A stretch of 7,878 nucleotides of DNA from Bacteroidales bacterium. GTDB lineage: Bacteria > Bacteroidota > Bacteroidia > Bacteroidales > Muribaculaceae. The position numbers and the translations under genes are program-made. Of the stretch, positions 1 to 5,993 are shown piece after piece. The DNA lies in the NCBI GenBank assembly GCA_019420545.1, contig JAHZGZ010000022.1, positions 38,078-45,955 on the forward strand, given 5' to 3'. Each line of letters opens with the position of its first letter. The first letter of the stretch is position 1. The notes under the pieces were generated by a model. That model was given only the letters and a program-made list of their open reading frames with translations. It was not told where the DNA came from and ran no database searches.

Positions 1-166
1 ACCTGACTTTACCGACGACGCATCGGTAATGAGCGCTTTCGGACACGGAAATATCGTGCTTACCGCCGGTTCATCCGAGAATATCAAGATAACACATCCG
101 TCGGATCTCGCGCTTGCCGGCTATATTCTTGCTTCCCGTGGGGAGCGGGAGCCGGTGACTGTGTGA
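1..166 (+). CDS. ispD: 2-C-methyl-D-erythritol 4-phosphate cytidylyltransferase, C-terminal end (partial)
   Basis: Only the last 54 codons are inside the window; the first full codon starts at base 2 and the stop is TGA at 164-166. The translated end reads TDDAS, then a short variable stretch, then ENIKITHPSDLALA. This matches the conserved IspD C-terminus (TDEAS ... NIKVTRPEDLALAE in E. coli), where the Thr/Asp and Asn-Ile-Lys segments belong to the nucleotidyltransferase core. From family knowledge, the enzyme joins CTP and methylerythritol phosphate to give CDP-methylerythritol in the non-mevalonate isoprenoid pathway, in the cytoplasm. recG begins 21 bases after the stop with no terminator between, so the two are probably cotranscribed. 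The signature is short but specific. A related sugar-phosphate cytidylyltransferase is the only real alternative. Confidence 0.88.
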   Translation, partial: PDFTDDASVMSAFGHGNIVLTAGSSENIKITHPSDLALAGYILASRGEREPVTV

Positions 167-187
167 CAATGTATATCTTCTGAGAGA

Positions 188-2278
188 ATGGACAGACTGC
201 GCAACAGCAATGTGATGTATCTGCGGGGTATCGGCCCGAAGCGTGCCGAACTGCTCGACAAGCAGCTCGGCATACGCAGCTACCGCGATCTGCTGTATCA
301 TTTTCCCATGAGGTATGTCGACCGCTCGTCGATATACCGTATCGCCGATTTCGACGGCGATATGCCGATGGTGCAGGTGCAGGGCCGTTTTATCACTATG
401 ACCGAGCAGGGGGAGGGGGCTAAGCGCAGACTTGTAGGCCTGTTCTCCGACGGATCTCAGATGATGGAGGTGGTATGGTTCCGACGCATCAAGCAGATAA
501 AGGAGGTGTATCATGTCAACACGGAGTATATACTGTTTGGCAAACCGGAGGTGTTCAACAACCGCTGGTCAATGGTGCATCCCGAAATCGATACTCCACA
601 GGCACTGACGGCGGCGCAGGGGCTGCGCGGTGTGTACCCGCTTACCGAGAAGCTGTCGGCCCAGGGTGTAGGCACGCGCCAGATATTCGGATGGGTACAG
701 AGTGTGCTTGCAGCCACTCCGGTGATCCACGAGACTCTGCCGCATACGGTAATCGCACGTCTGGGGCTCGCAGGCCTCAGGGAGGCGTTGGTGGATATAC
801 ACAATCCCGCGTCGAATGAAAGGCTACAGGCCGCGCGCCTCAGACTGAAGTTTGAGGAGCTGTTCTATCTGCAGCTCGACATACTGCGTTACAGCCGAAA
901 GCGTAATGCTGCCATCGGAGGCTTCCGCTTCAACCGTGTGGGGGACTATTTCAACCGTTTTTATTTCGAACAGTTGCCTTTTCCGCTTACCGGAGCACAG
1001 AAGCGCGTGATAAAAGAGATACGCGCCGACATGGGGAGCGGACGGCAGATGAACCGTCTGCTTCAAGGCGACGTAGGGAGCGGCAAGACTCTGGTGGCCC
1101 TGCTCACGATGCTCATCGCACTCGACAACGGCTACCAGGCATGCCTTATGGCTCCTACTGAGATACTTGCAACCCAGCACTACGAGACTGTGCGCGAGCT
1201 TGTGGCGCCCTTGGGGATAAATGTGCGGCTGCTCACCGGCTCCACGCGCAAGAAAGAACGCAATATTACCCATGCGCAGCTGCTTGACGGCAGCCTGCAC
1301 ATACTTATCGGTACTCATGCCGTGATCGAGGACAATGTACAGTTCCGTAATCTCGGCTTTGTTGTGATTGACGAGCAGCATCGTTTTGGTGTGGCCCAAC
1401 GGGCGCGGTTGTGGCATAAAAATTCCGTGGCTCCACATGTGCTGGTGATGACGGCGACGCCGATTCCGCGCACGCTCGCCATGACGGTATACGGTGATCT
1501 CAGTGTTTCGGTAATCGATGAACTGCCTCCGGGACGCAAGCCTGTCACCACGCTGTTGCGCTATGACGACGGGCGTGAACAGGTGTACCGCTCGGTAGGC
1601 CGCGAGCTTGCCGCGGGACGGCAGGTGTATGTGGTGTATCCGCTGATTCAGGAAAACGAGAAACTTGATTTGCAATGCCTTGAGGAGGGGTATGAGCGTA
1701 TCTGCGAGACTTTTCCGAGTTATAAGGTTAGCTTTGTGCACGGGCGCATGAAGCCTGCGGCAAAGGATTATCAGATGCAGCAGTTTGCCTCGGGCAAGTC
1801 GCGTATACTGGTGGCCACCACAGTGATCGAGGTAGGAGTGAACGTGCCTAACGCGTCGGTGATGATCATAGAGAATGCCGAGCGATTCGGTCTGTCGCAG
1901 TTGCATCAGTTGCGCGGCAGGGTGGGGCGCGGGGCTGCACAGAGCTTCTGCATACTTATGTCGAAACGAAAGATAGCCGGTGACACACGCAAGCGGCTTG
2001 AGGTAATGACCTCGACTACCGACGGATTTGTAATCGCCGAGGCCGACATGAAGATGCGCGGCCCCGGCGACATTGAGGGAACAATGCAGAGCGGCATTGC
2101 CTTTGACCTGAAGATCGCCGACCTTGCGCGCGACGGACAGATCGTGGAGCTTGCCCGACGGGAGGCCGAGGCTCTGCTTGACGCGGATCCGACATTGTCG
2201 CTCCCCGAAAATGCCGTGGCTTCTCGTGAACTCGCGCAGCAGACTTCGCGTGCGGTAGACTGGTCGCGCATAAGTTGA
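188..2278 (+). CDS. recG: ATP-dependent DNA helicase RecG
   Basis: RecG is a double-stranded DNA translocase that remodels stalled replication forks and branch-migrates Holliday junctions. The 696-residue product has the usual family length. The N-terminal part has a helix-hairpin-helix-like GIGPKRAELL (about 15-24), followed by the OB-fold wedge region to about residue 150. Superfamily 2 helicase motifs follow: Walker A GDVGSGKT (294-301), DEQH box (395-398), TATPIPRT motif III (422-429) and motif VI QLHQLRGRVGRG (571-582). The C-terminal TRG translocation motif is present: R624 and Q634 align with E. coli R630 and Q640, which are known to matter for coupling ATP use to movement. The residue before that Gln is Met, where E. 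coli has Arg. The ATG at 188 has no clear ribosome site but gives the expected N-terminus just before the first conserved motif. No frameshift or truncation is seen. It lies 21 bases after ispD and has no obvious U-tract terminator. Confidence 0.97.
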   Translation: MDRLRNSNVMYLRGIGPKRAELLDKQLGIRSYRDLLYHFPMRYVDRSSIYRIADFDGDMPMVQVQGRFITMTEQGEGAKRRLVGLFSDGSQMMEVVWFRRIKQIKEVYHVNTEYILFGKPEVFNNRWSMVHPEIDTPQALTAAQGLRGVYPLTEKLSAQGVGTRQIFGWVQSVLAATPVIHETLPHTVIARLGLAGLREALVDIHNPASNERLQAARLRLKFEELFYLQLDILRYSRKRNAAIGGFRFNRVGDYFNRFYFEQLPFPLTGAQKRVIKEIRADMGSGRQMNRLLQGDVGSGKTLVALLTMLIALDNGYQACLMAPTEILATQHYETVRELVAPLGINVRLLTGSTRKKERNITHAQLLDGSLHILIGTHAVIEDNVQFRNLGFVVIDEQHRFGVAQRARLWHKNSVAPHVLVMTATPIPRTLAMTVYGDLSVSVIDELPPGRKPVTTLLRYDDGREQVYRSVGRELAAGRQVYVVYPLIQENEKLDLQCLEEGYERICETFPSYKVSFVHGRMKPAAKDYQMQQFASGKSRILVATTVIEVGVNVPNASVMIIENAERFGLSQLHQLRGRVGRGAAQSFCILMSKRKIAGDTRKRLEVMTSTTDGFVIAEADMKMRGPGDIEGTMQSGIAFDLKIADLARDGQIVELARREAEALLDADPTLSLPENAVASRELAQQTSRAVDWSRIS

Positions 2279-2326
2279 GAGTAAACATACTCTGAATAAA
2301 AGTTTTTTAACGGTCGGTTAAACTTG

Positions 2327-2390
2327 TGCAACACATTACCTTGCAAGTTGGTTTAAAATGTGTTGTAAAACATATTTTTGTAATATGTTG
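2327..2390. repeat. Two adjacent inverted repeats in the recG-ndk gap
   Basis: The perfect 9-base arms caacacatt (2329-2337) and aatgtgttg (2357-2365) face each other across 19 bases. A G-U pair and a further T-A pair extend the stem to 2327/2367. Immediately after is a second perfect 8-base pair, aacatatt (2369-2376) and aatatgtt (2382-2389), with a 5-base loop. The right arms aatgtgttg and aatatgttg (2382-2390) differ at one base, so the same half-site occurs three times: once inverted and twice direct. The second hairpin contains a TATTTTTG (2373-2380) that fits the TAnnTTTG promoter box, so the repeats could be an operator around a distal ndk promoter. They could equally be RNA hairpins at the 3' end of the recG message. 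No T-tract of terminator quality follows either stem. The symmetry is directly seen; the role is inference. Confidence 0.5.
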
Positions 2391-2482
2391 ATTATCAGTA
2401 TTTAATGGCTGTATTTATGGAGCGGTTGCGGTTTTTCACACTTTTTAGTCCGCAGTTTTAGACCTAACCGAGCAAAAAGTGT

Positions 2483-2490
2483 TATATTTG
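2483..2490 (+). promoter_or_regulatory. Promoter -7 box for ndk (TATATTTG)
   Basis: TATATTTG matches the Bacteroidetes primary sigma factor -7 consensus TAnnTTTG exactly. It lies 37 bases before the ndk start, which would give a leader of roughly 30 bases, normal for this group. A clear -33 TTTG is not at the usual spacing of about 19 bases; the nearest T-rich stretch (2456-2459) is about 23 bases upstream, so the upstream element is weak. The ndk leader has no Shine-Dalgarno sequence. Confidence 0.6.
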
Positions 2491-2527
2491 GGAAACGGAC
2501 GACAGAAATGTTAAAAAGCCAAATCTA

Positions 2528-2992
2528 ATGGAGCAGACCTTAGTAATACTCAAACCAGCGGCAATACACCGCCACATAATGGGCGAGGTTATCTCGCGAT
2601 TCGAAAAGAAAGGACTCTACATCACCGGTATGAAGATGATGCAGCTTGACGAGAATATTTTGCGCGAGCATTATGCGCACCTTGTCGAGAAGCCATTCTT
2701 TCCCTCTCTTCTGGAATCAATGATGGCCACCCCCGTAGTTGTAATGTGTGTTGAGGGTAAAGATGCCGTAGAGGTAGTGAGACTGATGGTCGGTGCCACC
2801 AACGGACGTAAAGCGTTGCCGGGTACAATCCGCGGCGATTTCTCCATGAGCGGCCAGGAAAATATAGTCCACGCTTCCGATAGTGTGGAGAATGCGAAGA
2901 TAGAATTGGCCCGTTTCTTCAAAGCGGAAGAAATATTAGCCTACAAGCCGTCGGATCTGCGATTCTATTATGCTCCTGACGAATCGAAGTAA
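2528..2992 (+). CDS. ndk: Nucleoside diphosphate kinase
   Basis: Ndk moves the terminal phosphate from a nucleoside triphosphate, usually ATP, to other nucleoside or deoxynucleoside diphosphates through a phospho-histidine, balancing the (d)NTP pools in the cytoplasm. The 154-residue product has full family length. All active-site residues of the human enzyme are found at a constant offset of three: K9, Y49, R85, T91, R102, N112, the phospho-acceptor H115 in NIVHASDS, S117 and E126. The conserved GTIRGDF block is at 99-105. The start at 2528 is directly upstream of the family N-terminus (TLVILKPAA), and no alternative upstream ATG fits. A promoter box lies 37 bases upstream. The secreted M23 peptidase gene starts 21 bases after the stop, so readthrough is likely. 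The gene is intact and looks fully functional. Confidence 0.97.
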   Translation: MEQTLVILKPAAIHRHIMGEVISRFEKKGLYITGMKMMQLDENILREHYAHLVEKPFFPSLLESMMATPVVVMCVEGKDAVEVVRLMVGATNGRKALPGTIRGDFSMSGQENIVHASDSVENAKIELARFFKAEEILAYKPSDLRFYYAPDESK

Positions 2993-3013
2993 CGACCAGA
3001 AAAACAAAAGAAA

Positions 3014-3952
3014 ATGCAGTTTAATATAGTAAAAATATCAGCCTCACTACTTTTAGGATTAGCAGCAATATTACCGGCAACGGCGCAGGACTTGCGTCGC
3101 CCGGCCGAGCATAACGCCAACCACGAGGATCTCCTCGCCATGCAGAAGACCATCTCTTCGGAGATCAAGCTCAAGGAGACCCTCGACTATATGGACGGCA
3201 TCTTCAAGGAGGAGGAAGCCCCTGAAAACGACCTTTACGAGACTTACAAGAACGACCGTACGGTAAATCCGTTCCGCAACAGCGATGTTCCGGAGACGGC
3301 TACCATTGACGTTAGCGAGTTCTGTATGCCTACAATGGGTTATGTGACGTCGCCTTACGGCTACCGTCCGCGCTTCCGCCGCATGCACAAGGGAATCGAC
3401 CTGAAGGTACAGATCGGTGATACTATCCGTGCGGCTTTCTCGGGCTATGTGCGTCTTACCAATTTTGAACGCCGGGGCTATGGCAATTATGTCATCCTCA
3501 GTCATAACGATGGCTTTGAGACCATCTACGGCCACCTGTCGAAATTTCTTGTGAAATCGGGTCAGTATGTGAAAGCCGGTACCCCCATCGCTCTCGGCGG
3601 CAACACCGGCCGTTCGACCGGTCCGCACCTCCATTTCGAGACGCGCTTCATGGGTTATGCGATCAATCCAGCCGCGATCTTCGACTTTGAAAACAAGACA
3701 ACACATACCGATACATACACCTTCAATAAGTCTACATTCAAGAATGCACGCGACTATTCTCCCAAGAGCCGCAGATCAAAGTCGCTTGCATCGGCAAAGA
3801 GCGGCAAATCGGCCGGAGGTACGTATCGCGTAAAGAAAGGTGACAATCTTGGCAAGATTGCGCGAGCACATGGCACTACCGTGGCAGCGATCAAGAAAGC
3901 CAATGGCCTGAAGAGCGACAATATCTCAATTGGCCAACGGTTGAAATTGTAA
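3014..3952 (+). CDS. Secreted M23 family metallopeptidase with C-terminal LysM domain
   Basis: This is a predicted periplasmic or outer-surface peptidoglycan endopeptidase of 312 residues. An N-terminal signal peptide (hydrophobic core about 8-21) ends in ATA, with likely cleavage after residue 24. A charged, probably helical stretch covers about 37-80. The LytM/M23 domain covers about 108-225. By alignment to LytM, the zinc ligands are H125 and D129 (HKGID) and H207, with catalytic H174 (YGHL) and H205 of HLHFE; all are present, so it should be active rather than a NlpD/EnvC-type pseudo-enzyme. A Lys/Ser-rich linker (about 243-268) leads to a LysM peptidoglycan-binding domain (270-312: YRVKKGDNLGKIA ... 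ANGL ... IGQRLKL). From family knowledge, such proteins cut stem-peptide cross-links during wall growth or cell separation. The ATG at 3014 has an A-rich leader with no Shine-Dalgarno. It is 21 bases after ndk and has no promoter box of its own that I can see. The substrate bond cannot be told from sequence. Confidence 0.93.
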   Translation: MQFNIVKISASLLLGLAAILPATAQDLRRPAEHNANHEDLLAMQKTISSEIKLKETLDYMDGIFKEEEAPENDLYETYKNDRTVNPFRNSDVPETATIDVSEFCMPTMGYVTSPYGYRPRFRRMHKGIDLKVQIGDTIRAAFSGYVRLTNFERRGYGNYVILSHNDGFETIYGHLSKFLVKSGQYVKAGTPIALGGNTGRSTGPHLHFETRFMGYAINPAAIFDFENKTTHTDTYTFNKSTFKNARDYSPKSRRSKSLASAKSGKSAGGTYRVKKGDNLGKIARAHGTTVAAIKKANGLKSDNISIGQRLKL

Positions 3953-3976
3953 AATTAACTGCATAATTGACGCAGA

Positions 3977-4054
3977 GACGCGGCGCTGCCGCGTTGCACC
4001 TTGGTTGCTCGCATATGGCAATCATAAATGCAACGCGATGGCGTCGCGTTGCAT
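3977..4054. repeat. Cluster of three stem-loops, REP-like GC-rich palindromes
   Basis: Three hairpins follow one another between the M23 and GH43 genes. The first pairs acgcggc (3978-3984) with gccgcgt (3988-3994) across a 3-base loop. The second pairs ggttgc (4003-4008) with gcaatc (4018-4023), with one G-U pair. The third is a perfect 11-base stem, atgcaacgcga (4028-4038) and tcgcgttgcat (4044-4054), with loop tggcg. The 9-mer cgcgttgca occurs at 3990-3998 and again at 4045-4053, and its complement at 4029-4037, so the first hairpin looks like a diverged copy of the third or can pair with it. No T-tract follows, so these are not classical intrinsic terminators, although they could protect the 3' end of the M23 message. 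GC-rich interspersed palindromes of the REP type are the best guess; a structured leader for the GH43 gene, whose start is 35 bases downstream, is the alternative. I see no TAnnTTTG box in this gap. Confidence 0.6.
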
Positions 4055-4088
4055 CGGGATTATCTGAAACGAAAAATATTAAAGAGAT

Positions 4089-5777
4089 ATGAAACGATTA
4101 TTGTCAGCAACAGCTATTGCTGTATGTGCAGCCGGAGCCTGGGCCGGAAATCCGGATCCGGTAGTGGCCAATCCTATCAATCTGAATTATCAGTTCGGAC
4201 CGAAGGAGGATAATACACCTCCACGGCGCGAGGCGGCCGATCCTGTGATAGAACTGTGGGGTGATGACTATTATCTGTTTGCCTCGAAGTCGAGCGGTTA
4301 CTGGCGCTCGTCGGATCTTGCCGACTGGGAATATATACCGGCCCCTTCAATAGCTACGATCAACGAGTATGCACCTACGGTATGTGCCATTGACAGCGAG
4401 TATTATTATATGGCGTCGGATGTAAACCGCATATTCAAGACCACCACTCCGGCCGACGGCAACTCCTGGAAGGAGATAAAGTGCAACTTCCTTATCAAGC
4501 AACATGATCCCTGTATCTGGCAGGATGATGACGGGCGTGTATATCTCTACTGGGGATGTCACGACAAGGAACCGATCATGGGTGTCGAGGTCGACGTGGC
4601 CAATGGTTTTGCACCGAAGGGAGAGCCTGTGGCTCTTATAGAGCATAATATCGACAAGTATGGCTGGGAAGTTCCAGGAGACAATAATGAAGAGACATTC
4701 CACAACGGGTGGAACGAAGGTCCCGCCATGCTGAAGCAGAACGGCAAGTATTATCTCCAGTATGCGGCTTCGGGCACACAGTTCCGTATCTACGGCGACG
4801 GAGTGTATGTAGGCGATTCCCCTCTGGGACCGTTCAAGGCAATGGAGAGCAACCCGTTCTCATTCAAGCCGGGCGGCTTTATCGCAGGCGCGGGCCACGG
4901 GCATACTTTCCGCGACCGTTACGGCAATATCTGGCATGTGGCTACGATGAAAATATCGGAACGCCACTGGTTTGAACGCCGTCTCGGTCTGTTCCCCGTA
5001 GTACTGGATGAGAAGACACAGACCATGCGTGCGATTACGGAGTGGACCGATTATCCTTTTGTAATACCGCAGCGTAAGTTTGACGCCTCCGGAAAGTCGC
5101 TCTCGTCGGGCTATAAGCAGCTTGCCGCCGGCGCCAAAGCAAAGGCTTCGTCGTCGGCTTCGGGGCATGAGGCGGCTTTGGCTTCCGACGATATAGTGGA
5201 GACATGGTGGGCCGCTTCGACCGGCAACAAAGGTGAATGGCTTGAGATTGATCTTGGAAAGGTATGTACCATCAATGCCTTGCAGCCTAATTTTGCCGAC
5301 GAGGAGATGCCTGTATACCGCCCATATGATTTTCCGGTAGTATACCGGTATGCGGTAGAGGCGTCGAAAGACGGCAAAAAGTGGGAAGTGATAGCTGACC
5401 GCCGTGACAACAACCGCGATATGCCTCACGAGCTGATCGTCCTTGACAAGCCGGTGAAGGCCCGCTATGTGCGTGTGGTCAACGACAAGGATATCGAGGG
5501 ACAGTTCTCGATGTTTGACCTGCGTGTGTTCGGCAGCGACGGAAAGAAGGCTCTTGACAAGAAAGCCCGCTACAGTGTTGAGCGCGATGATTCCGATCCA
5601 CGCCATATAACTGTCAGCTGGGACGCCGTACCGGGAGCCGCACGTTATATAGTGCGCTGGGGCATCGCCGGCAGCGGTGTGCTGAACAATTCGGCTGAAG
5701 TACCGTCGGGCACATCTCTTGACGCGCGCTGGTACAACCGTGATTCCGATTATGACTTCGAGGTGACGGCATACTAA
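4089..5777 (+). CDS. Secreted family 43 glycoside hydrolase with F5/8 type C (discoidin) and fibronectin III domains
   Basis: This is a predicted exported polysaccharide-degrading enzyme of 562 residues. The signal peptide ends AWA, with likely cleavage after residue 19; C13 lacks a proper lipobox, so it is probably not a lipoprotein. The five-bladed GH43 propeller spans about 46-325. Its three catalytic acids fit the family pattern: D51 (AADP, general base), D140 (HDPCIW, pKa modulator) and E210 (NEGPAM, general acid), with a GHGH motif (269-272) of the kind that holds the central metal. A discoidin/CBM32-like domain follows at about 345-483 (WLEIDLGK, then YVRVVNDK near its end), and then a fibronectin III domain at about 493-562 (ITVSWDAVPGAARYIVRW). 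Members of GH43 cleave arabinofuranosides, xylosides or galactans; the exact substrate cannot be assigned here. The FN3 domain seems to stop at strand F. No SusC/SusD genes are adjacent, so it does not sit in a visible utilisation locus. The start is preceded by a weak purine-rich aaagaga. Confidence 0.88.
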   Translation: MKRLLSATAIAVCAAGAWAGNPDPVVANPINLNYQFGPKEDNTPPRREAADPVIELWGDDYYLFASKSSGYWRSSDLADWEYIPAPSIATINEYAPTVCAIDSEYYYMASDVNRIFKTTTPADGNSWKEIKCNFLIKQHDPCIWQDDDGRVYLYWGCHDKEPIMGVEVDVANGFAPKGEPVALIEHNIDKYGWEVPGDNNEETFHNGWNEGPAMLKQNGKYYLQYAASGTQFRIYGDGVYVGDSPLGPFKAMESNPFSFKPGGFIAGAGHGHTFRDRYGNIWHVATMKISERHWFERRLGLFPVVLDEKTQTMRAITEWTDYPFVIPQRKFDASGKSLSSGYKQLAAGAKAKASSSASGHEAALASDDIVETWWAASTGNKGEWLEIDLGKVCTINALQPNFADEEMPVYRPYDFPVVYRYAVEASKDGKKWEVIADRRDNNRDMPHELIVLDKPVKARYVRVVNDKDIEGQFSMFDLRVFGSDGKKALDKKARYSVERDDSDPRHITVSWDAVPGAARYIVRWGIAGSGVLNNSAEVPSGTSLDARWYNRDSDYDFEVTAY

Positions 5778-5812
5778 CATGCCCTAAACAAACTCTAATT
5801 CTCTGCAATTTA

Positions 5813-5866
5813 CAATACGCCTGTACAGTCGTTTTTTTCATGACCATGTACAGGCGTATTGCTTTT
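5813..5866 (+). terminator. Long-stem hairpin, probable terminator of the GH43 gene
   Basis: A perfect 15-base stem, caatacgcctgtaca (5813-5827) with tgtacaggcgtattg (5847-5861), encloses a 19-base loop that itself contains a run of seven T (5832-5838) and could form a small gtc/gac inner stem. The stem is followed by cTTTTg (5862-5867), a short T-tract. It begins 35 bases after the GH43 stop codon and lies before the gpmI promoter, which suits a terminator on the + strand. On the opposite strand the tract after the stem is poor, but no gene points that way. The stem is very clear; termination efficiency is inferred. Confidence 0.75.
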
Positions 5867-5949
5867 GATGCATAATTAAGTCACAAGAATTAATACTTAT
5901 TATATGCGCCAATTTTGACCGGGGTGGATGATGGAGCGTGGAAATTTAT

Positions 5950-5957
5950 TAACTTTG
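5950..5957 (+). promoter_or_regulatory. Promoter -7 box for gpmI (TAACTTTG)
   Basis: TAACTTTG followed by CA is a textbook Bacteroidetes -7 element (TAnnTTTG). It lies 36 bases before the ATG at 5994, implying transcription starting near 5963-5966 and a leader of about 30 bases. A TTTG exists at 5914-5917 but is 32 bases upstream of the box, too far for a standard -33 element, so the -33 side is weak or absent. The position of this box argues that the more upstream in-frame ATGs (5928, 5931) are not used. Confidence 0.7.
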
Positions 5958-5993
5958 CAGTCAGAAAACTACAAACTAAAGAATACTGACATT

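Noticed and set aside
169..183. Four-codon frame MYIF between ispD and recG
   Set aside because: Too short and with no codon pattern suggesting attenuation; expected by chance.
824..1906. Long antisense open frame of 360 codons on the - strand inside recG
   Set aside because: It lies wholly opposite the strongly conserved helicase gene, its translation is rich in His/Arg/Leu with no recognisable domain, and it is what a codon-biased sense gene produces on the other strand.
2307..2322. Small hairpin ttaac/gttaa after recG as its terminator
   Set aside because: The stem is only 5-6 bases and AT-rich, and no T-tract follows; the T run is before the stem instead.
3953..4088. CRISPR-like array in the palindrome region
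   Set aside because: The repeats are palindromes with only two copies of a 9-mer and no regular spacers; no cas genes are present.
4089..4147. Lipoprotein signal at Cys13 of the GH43 protein
   Set aside because: The residue before the Cys is Val, which does not fit the lipobox, while an AWA signal peptidase I site at residues 17-19 fits well.
4028..4213. Short + strand frame of 61 codons beginning in the palindrome
   Set aside because: Its start is inside the third hairpin and most of it overlaps the signal peptide region of the GH43 gene in another frame; no homology is recognised.
4860..5780. Antisense open frame of 306 codons opposite the GH43 gene
   Set aside because: Same reasoning: no domain is recognisable, there is no promoter, and the sense strand encodes a well-supported enzyme.
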